Source: Prevotella sp.
GTDB lineage: Bacteria; Bacteroidota; Bacteroidia; Bacteroidales; Bacteroidaceae
Length of the DNA: 64,000 bases
Assembly: GCA_017960525.1 (NCBI GenBank)
Contig: JAGCZA010000058.1
Coordinates: 1 to 64,000, forward strand
Reading direction: 5' to 3'
Numbering within the stretch: position 1 is the first letter of the stretch; every line of letters starts with the position of its first letter. Both the position numbers and the translations under genes were made by a program. A model generated the notes under the pieces. That model was not told the origin of the DNA. It saw only the letters and a program-made list of their open reading frames with translations, and did no database searches. This document shows positions 46,239 to 53,930 of this stretch, piece by piece.

Positions 46239-48577
46239 GGATCCCATTACTCTTTATCGCATTTCTGCTGCCACTTTTCACAGCACATTCACAAGTGTTC
46301 GACGAACTTAATGGCATGGGCGGAAACAGGAACGGAGAGCAGAACGGCAATTTCAACCCTCACAAGAACGACACTACCAAGAGTGGGAAGGAAGTGCCAA
46401 AGGGAATCTATGTGTGGACTGTAGACCGAAAGTTTGGCGACGTCATAAAAGCCGAAGTCGATACGCTGCCACACCTGTACCCGCAGTCAACTATGGGAAT
46501 GGGACGATATGGGCAGTTCAATACGGTAGGCTCGAACTATACAGCAAGGCTGAACCGCATCTTCGCTGACCGCCCGGCTAAGGGGGAGTTCATCTTCACC
46601 GATGCCTACGACCAGACGATGAAACAGCCGGACCAATGGCATTTCACAAACACCCTGTCGCCAATCACCAATCTGGCATACGACAACTGTGGCGACAAGA
46701 CCAATGGCGAAGACCATCTTGACGCTAAATTTGCAGCCAATTTCAACAAAAAAATAGGAATCGGCTTTGATTTGGACTATGCTTACGCAAGAGGATATTT
46801 CCAGAACCAGAACATATCCGACTTTGGGGCCACTCTTTACGGTTCATATCTGGGCGACAAATACCAACTGCACCTACTTTTCAACACCCACCACCAGAAA
46901 GCCGCTGAAAATGGAGGCATTACCAACGACGACTATATCACCCACCCAGAAAAATATACAGAGACATACACAGACAACGAAATACCTGTCACACTTGACC
47001 AGAACTGGAACCGTAACGACCAGCAGCGGCTGTTCATCACCCACCGCTATTCGTTGGGGTTTTACAGAAAGGTGAAGATGACGGAAGAGGAAATCAAAGC
47101 CCGGAAATTTGCCGAACAGTCGAAAGCAGAGAATGAGAAGGAAAAAGGAAAGGGAAAAAACGCCAAAGGCATCAAGGTAAGACCTGACGACATGGAAATG
47201 CCAGCAGAAATGCCTAAAGGGCGGCCAGAAGGAGCAAAGATTATGGGCGAGGCCCCTACCCTGCCCCACGATTCTACGGCAGTAGACAGCACCCGTATCA
47301 GGGTGGAATCGAAACAGATGGCCGACTCATTGCTTGCCGAACAGGCAAAAGCCGACTCGATAGAGGCCACTATGAAGAAAGAGTTTGTTCCAGTCACCAG
47401 CTTTATACACACGTTGGAACTGAACAGCTATGACCATAAATACCAGGCATACGCTGCACCACACGATTTTTATCTCAGCAACTTCTATGACAGGTTAATT
47501 GACGGCTATGAAGGAGACTCCATCTATGACCAGACCAAACTGCTCAACATAAGGAATACGGCAGCCATAGCCCTGCTCGAAGGTTTCAACAAGTATGTGC
47601 CAGCAGGCCTGAAAGTGTTTGCCACCCACGACCTGCGGCGCTACGACATGCCCGATGTGGACACAGCTGGCGTGGCATCGCTCAGACGATGGAACGAGCA
47701 CAACGTCAGCATCGGTGGACAGTTGATTCGCTCGCAAGGCAAGACCCTGCACTACAACCTCTTCGCAGAGACTTGGCTTGTGGGAGAAGATGCCGGACAG
47801 CTGAAGCTGCAAGGGCAGACATCCCTCTCGTTCCCTCTCTTTAAAGACACTGTCCGACTGGAGGCAAAGGCTCATTTCTACCGGCTCAATCCTGATTTCA
47901 ACTTCCGGCATTACCACTCGAAGCATCTTTGGTGGGACAATGATCTTAACAAGGAGACTCGCACCCGCATAGAAGGAACATTTGCATACGACAAAACGAA
48001 GACCAAGTTGCGCGTTGCCGTTGAGGAAATACAAAACTACACCTATCTGGCCATAAACACCACTTACCAAGGATTGGCCAAGGGACAATATACGGCTGAA
48101 GTCAAACAACAGTCGGCCAACATCAACGTTCTTACTGCGCAGTTGCAGCAAGACTTCAGATTGGGCCCGCTGAACTGGGAGAACATAGTCACCTACCAGT
48201 CGTCAAGCAGCCAAAGCGTGCTTCCATTGCCAAAGCTCAATGTCTTTTCCAACATCTTTTTCAAGTTTGTCATCGCCCATGTGCTTACTGTAGAGTTGGG
48301 AGGCTCGGCCACGTGGTTCACCGAATACAATGCCCCGGATTTCTGCTTTCTGCTCAACCAGTATGGCGTACAGGAAAACGAGACTGCACAAATGAAATTG
48401 GGAAACTTCCCCTTTGTTGATGCCTACGCCAACCTGCACCTGAAGCATACACGCTTTTTCGTGATGATGACGAATGTTCTTGGTAACAGTCTCGACCGAC
48501 GTGCGTTCTTGGCTCCCCACTATCCGCAGAACCGCTCTGTCCTCCACATGGGCGTTTCCTGGAATTTCTTCAATTAA
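46235..48577 (+). CDS. Putative porin (PF14121-type outer-membrane beta-barrel)
   Basis: The 780-residue protein begins MRIPLLFIAFLLPLFTAHSQ, a signal peptide, and then has alternating strands with aromatic ends (IGIGFDLDYAYARGYF, YGSYLGDKYQLHLLF). The last strand ends in Phe-Asn (GVSWNFFN), as expected for a barrel. It matches the Bacteroidota putative porin family. A Lys/Glu-rich low-complexity loop (about 340-420) separates two barrel parts. ATG at 46235 is chosen because it starts the signal peptide and overlaps the upstream gene by 4 bp; the open frame goes back 48 codons further inside that gene. Confidence 0.85.
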   Translation: MRIPLLFIAFLLPLFTAHSQVFDELNGMGGNRNGEQNGNFNPHKNDTTKSGKEVPKGIYVWTVDRKFGDVIKAEVDTLPHLYPQSTMGMGRYGQFNTVGSNYTARLNRIFADRPAKGEFIFTDAYDQTMKQPDQWHFTNTLSPITNLAYDNCGDKTNGEDHLDAKFAANFNKKIGIGFDLDYAYARGYFQNQNISDFGATLYGSYLGDKYQLHLLFNTHHQKAAENGGITNDDYITHPEKYTETYTDNEIPVTLDQNWNRNDQQRLFITHRYSLGFYRKVKMTEEEIKARKFAEQSKAENEKEKGKGKNAKGIKVRPDDMEMPAEMPKGRPEGAKIMGEAPTLPHDSTAVDSTRIRVESKQMADSLLAEQAKADSIEATMKKEFVPVTSFIHTLELNSYDHKYQAYAAPHDFYLSNFYDRLIDGYEGDSIYDQTKLLNIRNTAAIALLEGFNKYVPAGLKVFATHDLRRYDMPDVDTAGVASLRRWNEHNVSIGGQLIRSQGKTLHYNLFAETWLVGEDAGQLKLQGQTSLSFPLFKDTVRLEAKAHFYRLNPDFNFRHYHSKHLWWDNDLNKETRTRIEGTFAYDKTKTKLRVAVEEIQNYTYLAINTTYQGLAKGQYTAEVKQQSANINVLTAQLQQDFRLGPLNWENIVTYQSSSSQSVLPLPKLNVFSNIFFKFVIAHVLTVELGGSATWFTEYNAPDFCFLLNQYGVQENETAQMKLGNFPFVDAYANLHLKHTRFFVMMTNVLGNSLDRRAFLAPHYPQNRSVLHMGVSWNFFN

Positions 48578-48604
48578 AGTTCAACTATTACATATATTAT
48601 TGAT

Positions 48605-49204
48605 ATGAGAAAGACATTATTGACCATTATTCTTCTGGTTTTCAATCTGTTGATGAGTGCACAGACCGCTAAGGAAGTGCTTGACAAATGTGCCGCCGTA
48701 GTTAGTGCCAAGGACGGCATACAGGCCAACTTCTCCATGAGTAGTGCACAATATGGAAATGCAAGTGGTAAGATTTCCGTGAAGGGCCAGATGTTCTGCG
48801 CTTCCACAGCTGTGGCCTCGATGTGGTTCGACGGCAAAACCCTATGGACCTATATGGCCAAGAACGACGAGGTGAGCGTTACTACGCCAGGAGAATCGCG
48901 TTTGCAAACACTCAATCCATACAACTTTATCAATCTTTACAAGAAAGGCTACAAGTACATAATGACCAAAAACGATAAGGCGTTCATCGTGCATCTTACG
49001 GCAAATGACACGAAGCGGAACGTTCAGGAAATGTTCATTACGGTGGACAAGAACACTTATCATCCTTCTGAAGTGAAGCTGCTGCAAAAGCAAAAGTGGA
49101 CAACTTTCACCATCTCTTCTTTGAAGACAGGCAATTTGGCAGACGATATTTTCCGGTTCAACTCCAAGGACTTTCCAACCGCAGAAGTCATTGACCTAAG
49201 ATGA
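48605..49204 (+). CDS. LolA-like outer-membrane lipoprotein carrier
   Basis: The 199-residue exported protein (signal LLTIILLVFNLLMSAQ) has the LolA pattern: KEVLDKCAAVVSAKDGIQANFSM at the start, KGQMFCASTAVASMWFDGKTLWTYM and TPGESRLQTLNPYNFI. LolA moves lipoproteins across the periplasm. Bacteroidota genomes carry several LolA-like proteins and this may be a specialised one. It overlaps the DUF5687 gene by 4 bp and is 27 bp after the porin gene. Confidence 0.82.
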   Translation: MRKTLLTIILLVFNLLMSAQTAKEVLDKCAAVVSAKDGIQANFSMSSAQYGNASGKISVKGQMFCASTAVASMWFDGKTLWTYMAKNDEVSVTTPGESRLQTLNPYNFINLYKKGYKYIMTKNDKAFIVHLTANDTKRNVQEMFITVDKNTYHPSEVKLLQKQKWTTFTISSLKTGNLADDIFRFNSKDFPTAEVIDLR

Positions 49205-50697
49205 ACAGGCTGCAATTGTTTCGTAATCTGCGTCGGCACAACAAGTTAGCGTTCCGACGCAATCCTGCTTACGACCAAAGCGTCGTGGCAAAAGTGTTGA
49301 TGGTGATTGGCGCAGGCATTACGGCAGTCTATATGATTTTTGCCGGCACTATGTTCGGAAGTATTGCCAATGAGTCCGGCTCCCCGGGGTTCCTGTTGTT
49401 TTTTCTGTCTGCCTTTCTCCTTGAGGTAGACTTCATATCCAGGTTTATGGTGCAGAAGACACCGGCCATGCTGGTCAAGCCCTATATGCTGCTCCCCCTA
49501 CCCCGCCGCACAGTAGTCGACACTTTCCTGCTGACATCGCTGGCAAGCGGGTACAACTGGCTTTGGCTGGCCCTCTTCCTGCCATACGCTTTTATTATCT
49601 TCTGCGGAGGAACTTCTTTGTTCGTTGTTCTTACTGTATTGGCCAGCTGCATCATTGTTTTACTGGCCAACAGTCAGTTCTATCTGCTTGTACGTACACT
49701 CATAGCTCGTTCATTGCTTTGGTGGGTGCTGCCGCTCTTTGTCTATGGCATCTTTATTGTCGGTTTGCTACTGATAGCAGATGAAAATGAACTGATAGAA
49801 GATTGGCTTGATAACTATATAGAGGCTGCGGCCCAACCTTGGTTCACGTTGCTGTGCTTGTTGTTGCTGGCAGGCCTGCTGCTGGTGAACCGTACAACAC
49901 AGTATCGTTTCGCCTTTGAGGAGATTGCCCGTGAAAGCAAAAAGCCGGCGACCCTGAAAAGCGTATCAAATTTCACCTTCCTGGAGCGGTTCGGCCAAAT
50001 GGGTGAATATCTGAAACTGGAGTTGAAAAGTATTATGCGCAATAAGGCCATACGCGCCCGCGTGTTTATGAGTTTGGGACTGATAGTGGTGTTTACGCTG
50101 CTCATTGCCTATACAGACATCTACGACGGGCGTATGATGCTCAATTTTTGGTGCTTCTATTGCTTTTCCATTTATGGTATGACGGCTCTTATCAAGGTGA
50201 TGGGGCCTGAAGGCAACTACATAGACCTGTTGATGGTACATCGCGAGAACATTCTTCAGTTGCTGCGTGCCAAGTATTATTTCCACGTAGCCATCTTGTT
50301 GGTACCACTCCTGCTGATGCTTCCTGCCATTATCGCCGGAAAATTCTCTGTGCTGATGGTTGCTGCCTATATGCTTCTATCCAGTGGGTATCTCTATTTC
50401 CTCCTCTTCCAGATGGCAGTCTACAACAAACAGACTCTGCCACTGGACTCGAAAGTGACTGGCAAGAACAGCGTGGAGAATGGACTGCAGCTGGTTGTCG
50501 AGTTACTGGCTATGCTGTCGCCGCTGGCTATGGTTGCATTTCTCATTCTGATTTTCGATGAGCAGACTGCCTACTGGGTGCTTTTGGCTTTGGGGCTTGT
50601 CTTCACATTGGCTCACCCATATTGGCTCCGCAACATCTATCATCGTATGATGGTACGCAAGTATGAGAATCTGGAGGGCTTCCACGCCAGCAGATAA
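49201..50697 (+). CDS. DUF5687 integral membrane protein (ABC-exporter permease-like)
   Basis: The 498-residue protein has about 11-12 predicted membrane helices and starts NRLQLFRNLRRHNKLAFRRNPAYDQS, typical of DUF5687. Such proteins look like ABC-2 type permeases and are usually next to an ATP-binding gene. None is here; instead it is translationally coupled to the LolA-like gene, suggesting a link to lipoprotein or envelope transport. The function is not known. Confidence 0.78.
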   Translation: MNRLQLFRNLRRHNKLAFRRNPAYDQSVVAKVLMVIGAGITAVYMIFAGTMFGSIANESGSPGFLLFFLSAFLLEVDFISRFMVQKTPAMLVKPYMLLPLPRRTVVDTFLLTSLASGYNWLWLALFLPYAFIIFCGGTSLFVVLTVLASCIIVLLANSQFYLLVRTLIARSLLWWVLPLFVYGIFIVGLLLIADENELIEDWLDNYIEAAAQPWFTLLCLLLLAGLLLVNRTTQYRFAFEEIARESKKPATLKSVSNFTFLERFGQMGEYLKLELKSIMRNKAIRARVFMSLGLIVVFTLLIAYTDIYDGRMMLNFWCFYCFSIYGMTALIKVMGPEGNYIDLLMVHRENILQLLRAKYYFHVAILLVPLLLMLPAIIAGKFSVLMVAAYMLLSSGYLYFLLFQMAVYNKQTLPLDSKVTGKNSVENGLQLVVELLAMLSPLAMVAFLILIFDEQTAYWVLLALGLVFTLAHPYWLRNIYHRMMVRKYENLEGFHASR

Positions 50698-50760
50698 TAA
50701 GAGCAAGGTGTCCCACAATGAAGGCGGCTTTCGTGACACAGCAGTAGGCCCATCTAAGTG

Positions 50761-50814
50761 AAACGAATTACCGCAATTCCCGTCATAGGCAACGAGGATC
50801 GCGGTAATTTGTTT
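50761..50814 (+). terminator. Hairpin after the DUF5687 operon
   Basis: AAACGAATTACCGC (50761-50774) pairs with GCGGTAATTTGTTT (50801-50814) with one mismatch, across a 26-nt loop. There is no clean T run, so it may be a terminator or another structured element in the 158-bp convergent gap. Confidence 0.5.
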
Positions 50815-50855
50815 TCCCTAATGAGTGTCAGCTATAACAAGTTTGGAATAAATCA

Positions 50856-51971
50856 TCAGAGTTCGCTCTCTTTCATGCGTTCTGCATTTTCCGCAACGGT
50901 GAGGGCATCAATCATAGGCTGGATGTCGCCGCTGAGGAAGCCCTGGAGGTCGTGGGTGGTATAACCGATGCGGTGGTCGGTGACGCGGCCTTGCGGGAAG
51001 TTGTAAGTGCGGATCTTGGCCGAGCGGTCGCCGGTGGATACGAGTGTCTTTCGCCGCGAGGCAATATCGTCGACGTACTTCTGGTGCTCCTTGTCATATA
51101 TAAAGGTATAGAGGCGTGAGAGTGCACGTTCCTTGTTCTTGGGCTGGTCGCGGGTCTCCGTGCATTCGATAAGGATTTCCTCAGTCTCGCCTGTGTTCGG
51201 GTTCTTCCACATGTAACGCAGGCGCACGCCGGACTCGACCTTGTTTACGTTCTGGCCGCCGGCACCAGAGGAGCGGAAGGTATCCCACTTGATTTCGCCT
51301 TCATTGATATGCACCTCGAACTTGTCGGCTTCTGGTAGTACGGCTACGGTGGCGGCGCTGGTGTGCATACGTCCCTGGGTCTCAGTGGCGGGCACGCGCT
51401 GCACACGGTGGACACCGCTCTCGTACTTCAGCGTGCCATAGACGTCGGCACCTGAGACGGCGAAGTCTATTTCCTTGTAACCGCCCACGGCCCCTTCCGA
51501 TACGTCGGTCACCGACAGTTGCCAACCTTTGGAATCGCAGAAACTCTTGTACATCTTAAACAGGTCGCCCGCGAAGAGGCAGGCCTCGTCGCCGCCTGTG
51601 CCTGCACGTATCTCCATCTGCACGTTTTTCGCGTCTTCAGGGTCTTTAGGTATGAGTGCAATCTTGATTTCCTCTTCCAGTCGGGGTTGCAACTCCTCGT
51701 TGACAGCCAGCTCTTCACGAGCCATTTCCTTCATTTCGGGGTCATCCTCATTGGCCAGTATGTCTTTTGCCTCGCGGATGCTGTTCAAGCAGGCGATGTA
51801 GCGCCTGCGGGCATCCATAATGTCGGAAAGGTCTTTGTACTCCTTTGTCAGCTTGACGAATCGCTGCTGGTCGCCTATGACCGCAGGATCGGTGATGAGA
51901 GTCGATACTTCCTCGAAACGGGCCTCCAGGCCTTCGAGTTTTTCGAGAATGGTGTTGATTGTTTCTGCCAT
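50856..51971 (-). CDS. prfA: Peptide chain release factor 1
   Basis: The 371-residue factor releases protein at UAA and UAG codons. The stop-codon-reading tripeptide is PAT in RVPATETQGRMHTSA, and the peptidyl-transfer GGQ motif is in GSGAGGQNVNKVESGV. Motif and length fit RF1 rather than RF2, which has SPF and a programmed frameshift. The gene is 110 bp after the CsgG-like gene, separated by a terminator. Confidence 0.97.
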   Translation of the reverse strand: MAETINTILEKLEGLEARFEEVSTLITDPAVIGDQQRFVKLTKEYKDLSDIMDARRRYIACLNSIREAKDILANEDDPEMKEMAREELAVNEELQPRLEEEIKIALIPKDPEDAKNVQMEIRAGTGGDEACLFAGDLFKMYKSFCDSKGWQLSVTDVSEGAVGGYKEIDFAVSGADVYGTLKYESGVHRVQRVPATETQGRMHTSAATVAVLPEADKFEVHINEGEIKWDTFRSSGAGGQNVNKVESGVRLRYMWKNPNTGETEEILIECTETRDQPKNKERALSRLYTFIYDKEHQKYVDDIASRRKTLVSTGDRSAKIRTYNFPQGRVTDHRIGYTTHDLQGFLSGDIQPMIDALTVAENAERMKESEL

Positions 51972-52004
51972 CTTATGTTGTTTTTTTCGTTTTTATTTTA
52001 AAGG

Positions 52005-52037
52005 CCATCCCTCCCGCCACGGGGGTGAGAGGGATGG
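52005..52037 (-). terminator. Terminator after the CsgG-like gene
   Basis: CCATCCCTC (52013-52005 region) and GAGGGATGG (52029-52037) form a perfect 9-bp stem around a G/C-rich loop. On the minus strand it is followed by CCTTTAAAATAAAAA. It lies between the CsgG-like stop (52082) and prfA. Confidence 0.65.
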
Positions 52038-52081
52038 TTTATGCACGTCAAAGGCCAATGCAATGCCGTAATGAGGGATTG

Positions 52082-52915
52082 TCAGAGGTTGATTCTGTCC
52101 CACACGGGCGGCTTTTTGGCTCTGGAGCGTACCGTCATAGTTCTCTGCTCGTCGAAGTTCTTCTTGATATCGGCACCGCCGTCTTTCACCTTGCACTTGG
52201 AAAGGGTACCACTAAGCACTTCCTCTACCTTCAGCTCGCCAACTTTGCTTTCAATCATCTCGCCCACAATCTCTTTTGAGCAGAACACCTCGAAAATCTG
52301 GTCCTTGGCGATGCCAGCATTGCTGCCGATGTTGATGTAACAGGTCTTTACGCCCTTCTTGGGGTCTACCTCGTCCAGGGCCTTGATGATGGCTTCAACT
52401 TTGAAGTTGTTGTCTACGAAGCGCTTCATCTGCTTGCGTGCCCTTTCGCTGGCCTTGAGCAGGGCCTCGTCGGCGGTGTTACCAATGGTGTACGACTCTT
52501 TGAGTGTCTCCGACGACTTGGTGACACCCGTCTCGGTGTCGATGACTGTCAGCGTGTAGCTGACAGTACATTGATAGGTCGTAGTGGAACCCGAACTTGT
52601 GTTGGAGGTCTTGCTCTGGCGGTCGGCAGAGTTGAAGGTTCCCTCGATGTAGTACTGTATGCCCATTTCGTTGAGCTTTAGCAGTTTCTCGTTTTTGGCG
52701 GAGGGCAGCGTGCCGAGAGTAGTCTGCTCCACCACAGTAAGGCGCCCGGTGTCCATCAGACCAGAGACGATTTCCTGTCGCAGATTGTTGCAAGCCACAT
52801 TGCTGACGTTGCTCTTGTTTACAAACTCGGCTACGACTACGTTTGGTTTGTCGTCCTGTGCCATTACTGATAGTGCAATGAATAATAGGGCTGCAATAGT
52901 TTTCAGTCTTTTCAT
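52082..52915 (-). CDS. Exported CsgG/LpoB-like protein
   Basis: The 277-residue protein has a signal peptide (LKTIAALLFIALSVMAQ) with no lipobox. The body resembles the CsgG/LpoB/FlgT fold: NVVVAEFVNKSNVSNVACNNLRQEIVSGLMDTGRLTVVEQ, then YIEGTFNSADRQ and CTVSYTLTVIDTETGVTKSSETL. The second half (KKGVKTCYINIGSNAGIAKDQIFEVF) resembles the FlgT C-terminal type. CsgG itself is a secretion pore lipoprotein; lacking a lipobox, this one is more likely a soluble periplasmic relative. It starts 19 bp after the caspase-like gene. Confidence 0.72.
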   Translation of the reverse strand: MKRLKTIAALLFIALSVMAQDDKPNVVVAEFVNKSNVSNVACNNLRQEIVSGLMDTGRLTVVEQTTLGTLPSAKNEKLLKLNEMGIQYYIEGTFNSADRQSKTSNTSSGSTTTYQCTVSYTLTVIDTETGVTKSSETLKESYTIGNTADEALLKASERARKQMKRFVDNNFKVEAIIKALDEVDPKKGVKTCYINIGSNAGIAKDQIFEVFCSKEIVGEMIESKVGELKVEEVLSGTLSKCKVKDGGADIKKNFDEQRTMTVRSRAKKPPVWDRINL

Positions 52916-52934
52916 AGTTATACGATTTAGTGTT

Positions 52935-53915
52935 TCAATGTTTCAGGAAACTGCGCTTGGGTTTTGCGCTCTGCTGCTGGGCTGGTGCAGCCTGCTGCTG
53001 GGCTGGCTGGCTGGCAGAAAGAGTAGCGGCCTGGACCTGAGGCTTGGTCATAGTCTCGAAGCGTTTTGCCTCCGATTCAGCCATTTTCCAGTTGCGCCAG
53101 TCCTTTAGCGAAGAGGCTGCTGTAATGGTAGGCGTCTGCTTCTTTTCATTCTCAATGGTCGACACCTCGTCGACTTTCTTTGTCACGATGTCGCTCAGTT
53201 CGCCAAGGGTGATGCTGCCCTTGCTTTTCTGCAAAGCCTCCAATATGCAGTAGGTGAAGAGGCCGTGCCCCTTTTCCTTCAGCGGGTAGGCTGTCTGGCC
53301 GGCATCGGTGGCGGCAAAGACAACCAGATTGCCCTGTACGGGGCCTTTTTTCTCGCGCACGGCCACGCCACGTGCCTGCTGCATCATACCGCCCTCGCGC
53401 TTAGAGCCGCTGAAACATGCATCGAGGAAGACGAGCGTCTGCTTTGACTTCATGGCACTCAGCCGCTTGTAGAAGTCTTCGGTGGAAATGCCGCTGGTGG
53501 CAGGTTCCAGGCTGTATCCGTCGACAGGCAGCAGATATGCTTTCTTGCTCTCGTCATCGGGCATACCGTGACCACTATAGTACACGATGGCGCGTGCCTG
53601 ACCATCCTTCACGTTGATGACGTTTTCCAGCCACTTCATATTGTAGTTCATATCATTGAGAGAGGCATCTGGCACGTACTTGATGTTTTTTTCAGGCACG
53701 CCCAGCGTCTTCATCAGATAGCGTTTGAAGATGGCTCCGTCGTTGAGGGCGAAGGGAACGGGCACTTCGTGCTTGTAGTTCTCGTTGCAGATGATGACGG
53801 CAAAGGTGTTAGCATCCTGCTCATCGTTCACGGCAATGTAGGTATCTACGTTTCCTTGTGCCTGCACAGACATTCCGAAAGCCACGGCCAGCACAAAAAG
53901 CAGTAGTCTTCTCAT
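52935..53915 (-). CDS. Exported caspase-fold (C14) peptidase
   Basis: The 326-residue protein has a signal peptide (LLLFVLAVAFGMSVQAQ) and a caspase p20-like domain: FAVIICNENYKHEVPVPFALND, the catalytic histidine His116 in VYYSGHGMPD and the catalytic cysteine Cys167 in LVFLDACFSGS. Both catalytic residues are intact. A helical part (TLGELSDIVTKKVDEVST) and a Gln/Ala-rich tail follow. Most bacterial caspase-like proteases studied in defence are cytosolic; this one should act in the periplasm or outside. It lies between the LruC-domain and CsgG-like genes in one operon (15 and 19 bp gaps). Confidence 0.88.
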   Translation of the reverse strand: MRRLLLFVLAVAFGMSVQAQGNVDTYIAVNDEQDANTFAVIICNENYKHEVPVPFALNDGAIFKRYLMKTLGVPEKNIKYVPDASLNDMNYNMKWLENVINVKDGQARAIVYYSGHGMPDDESKKAYLLPVDGYSLEPATSGISTEDFYKRLSAMKSKQTLVFLDACFSGSKREGGMMQQARGVAVREKKGPVQGNLVVFAATDAGQTAYPLKEKGHGLFTYCILEALQKSKGSITLGELSDIVTKKVDEVSTIENEKKQTPTITAASSLKDWRNWKMAESEAKRFETMTKPQVQAATLSASQPAQQQAAPAQQQSAKPKRSFLKH

Positions 53916-53930
53916 ATCAGTTGTATGTTG

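Noticed and set aside
50758..50964. 68-residue frame after the DUF5687 gene
   Set aside because: It is made of the hairpin at 50761-50814 and then runs antisense into prfA.
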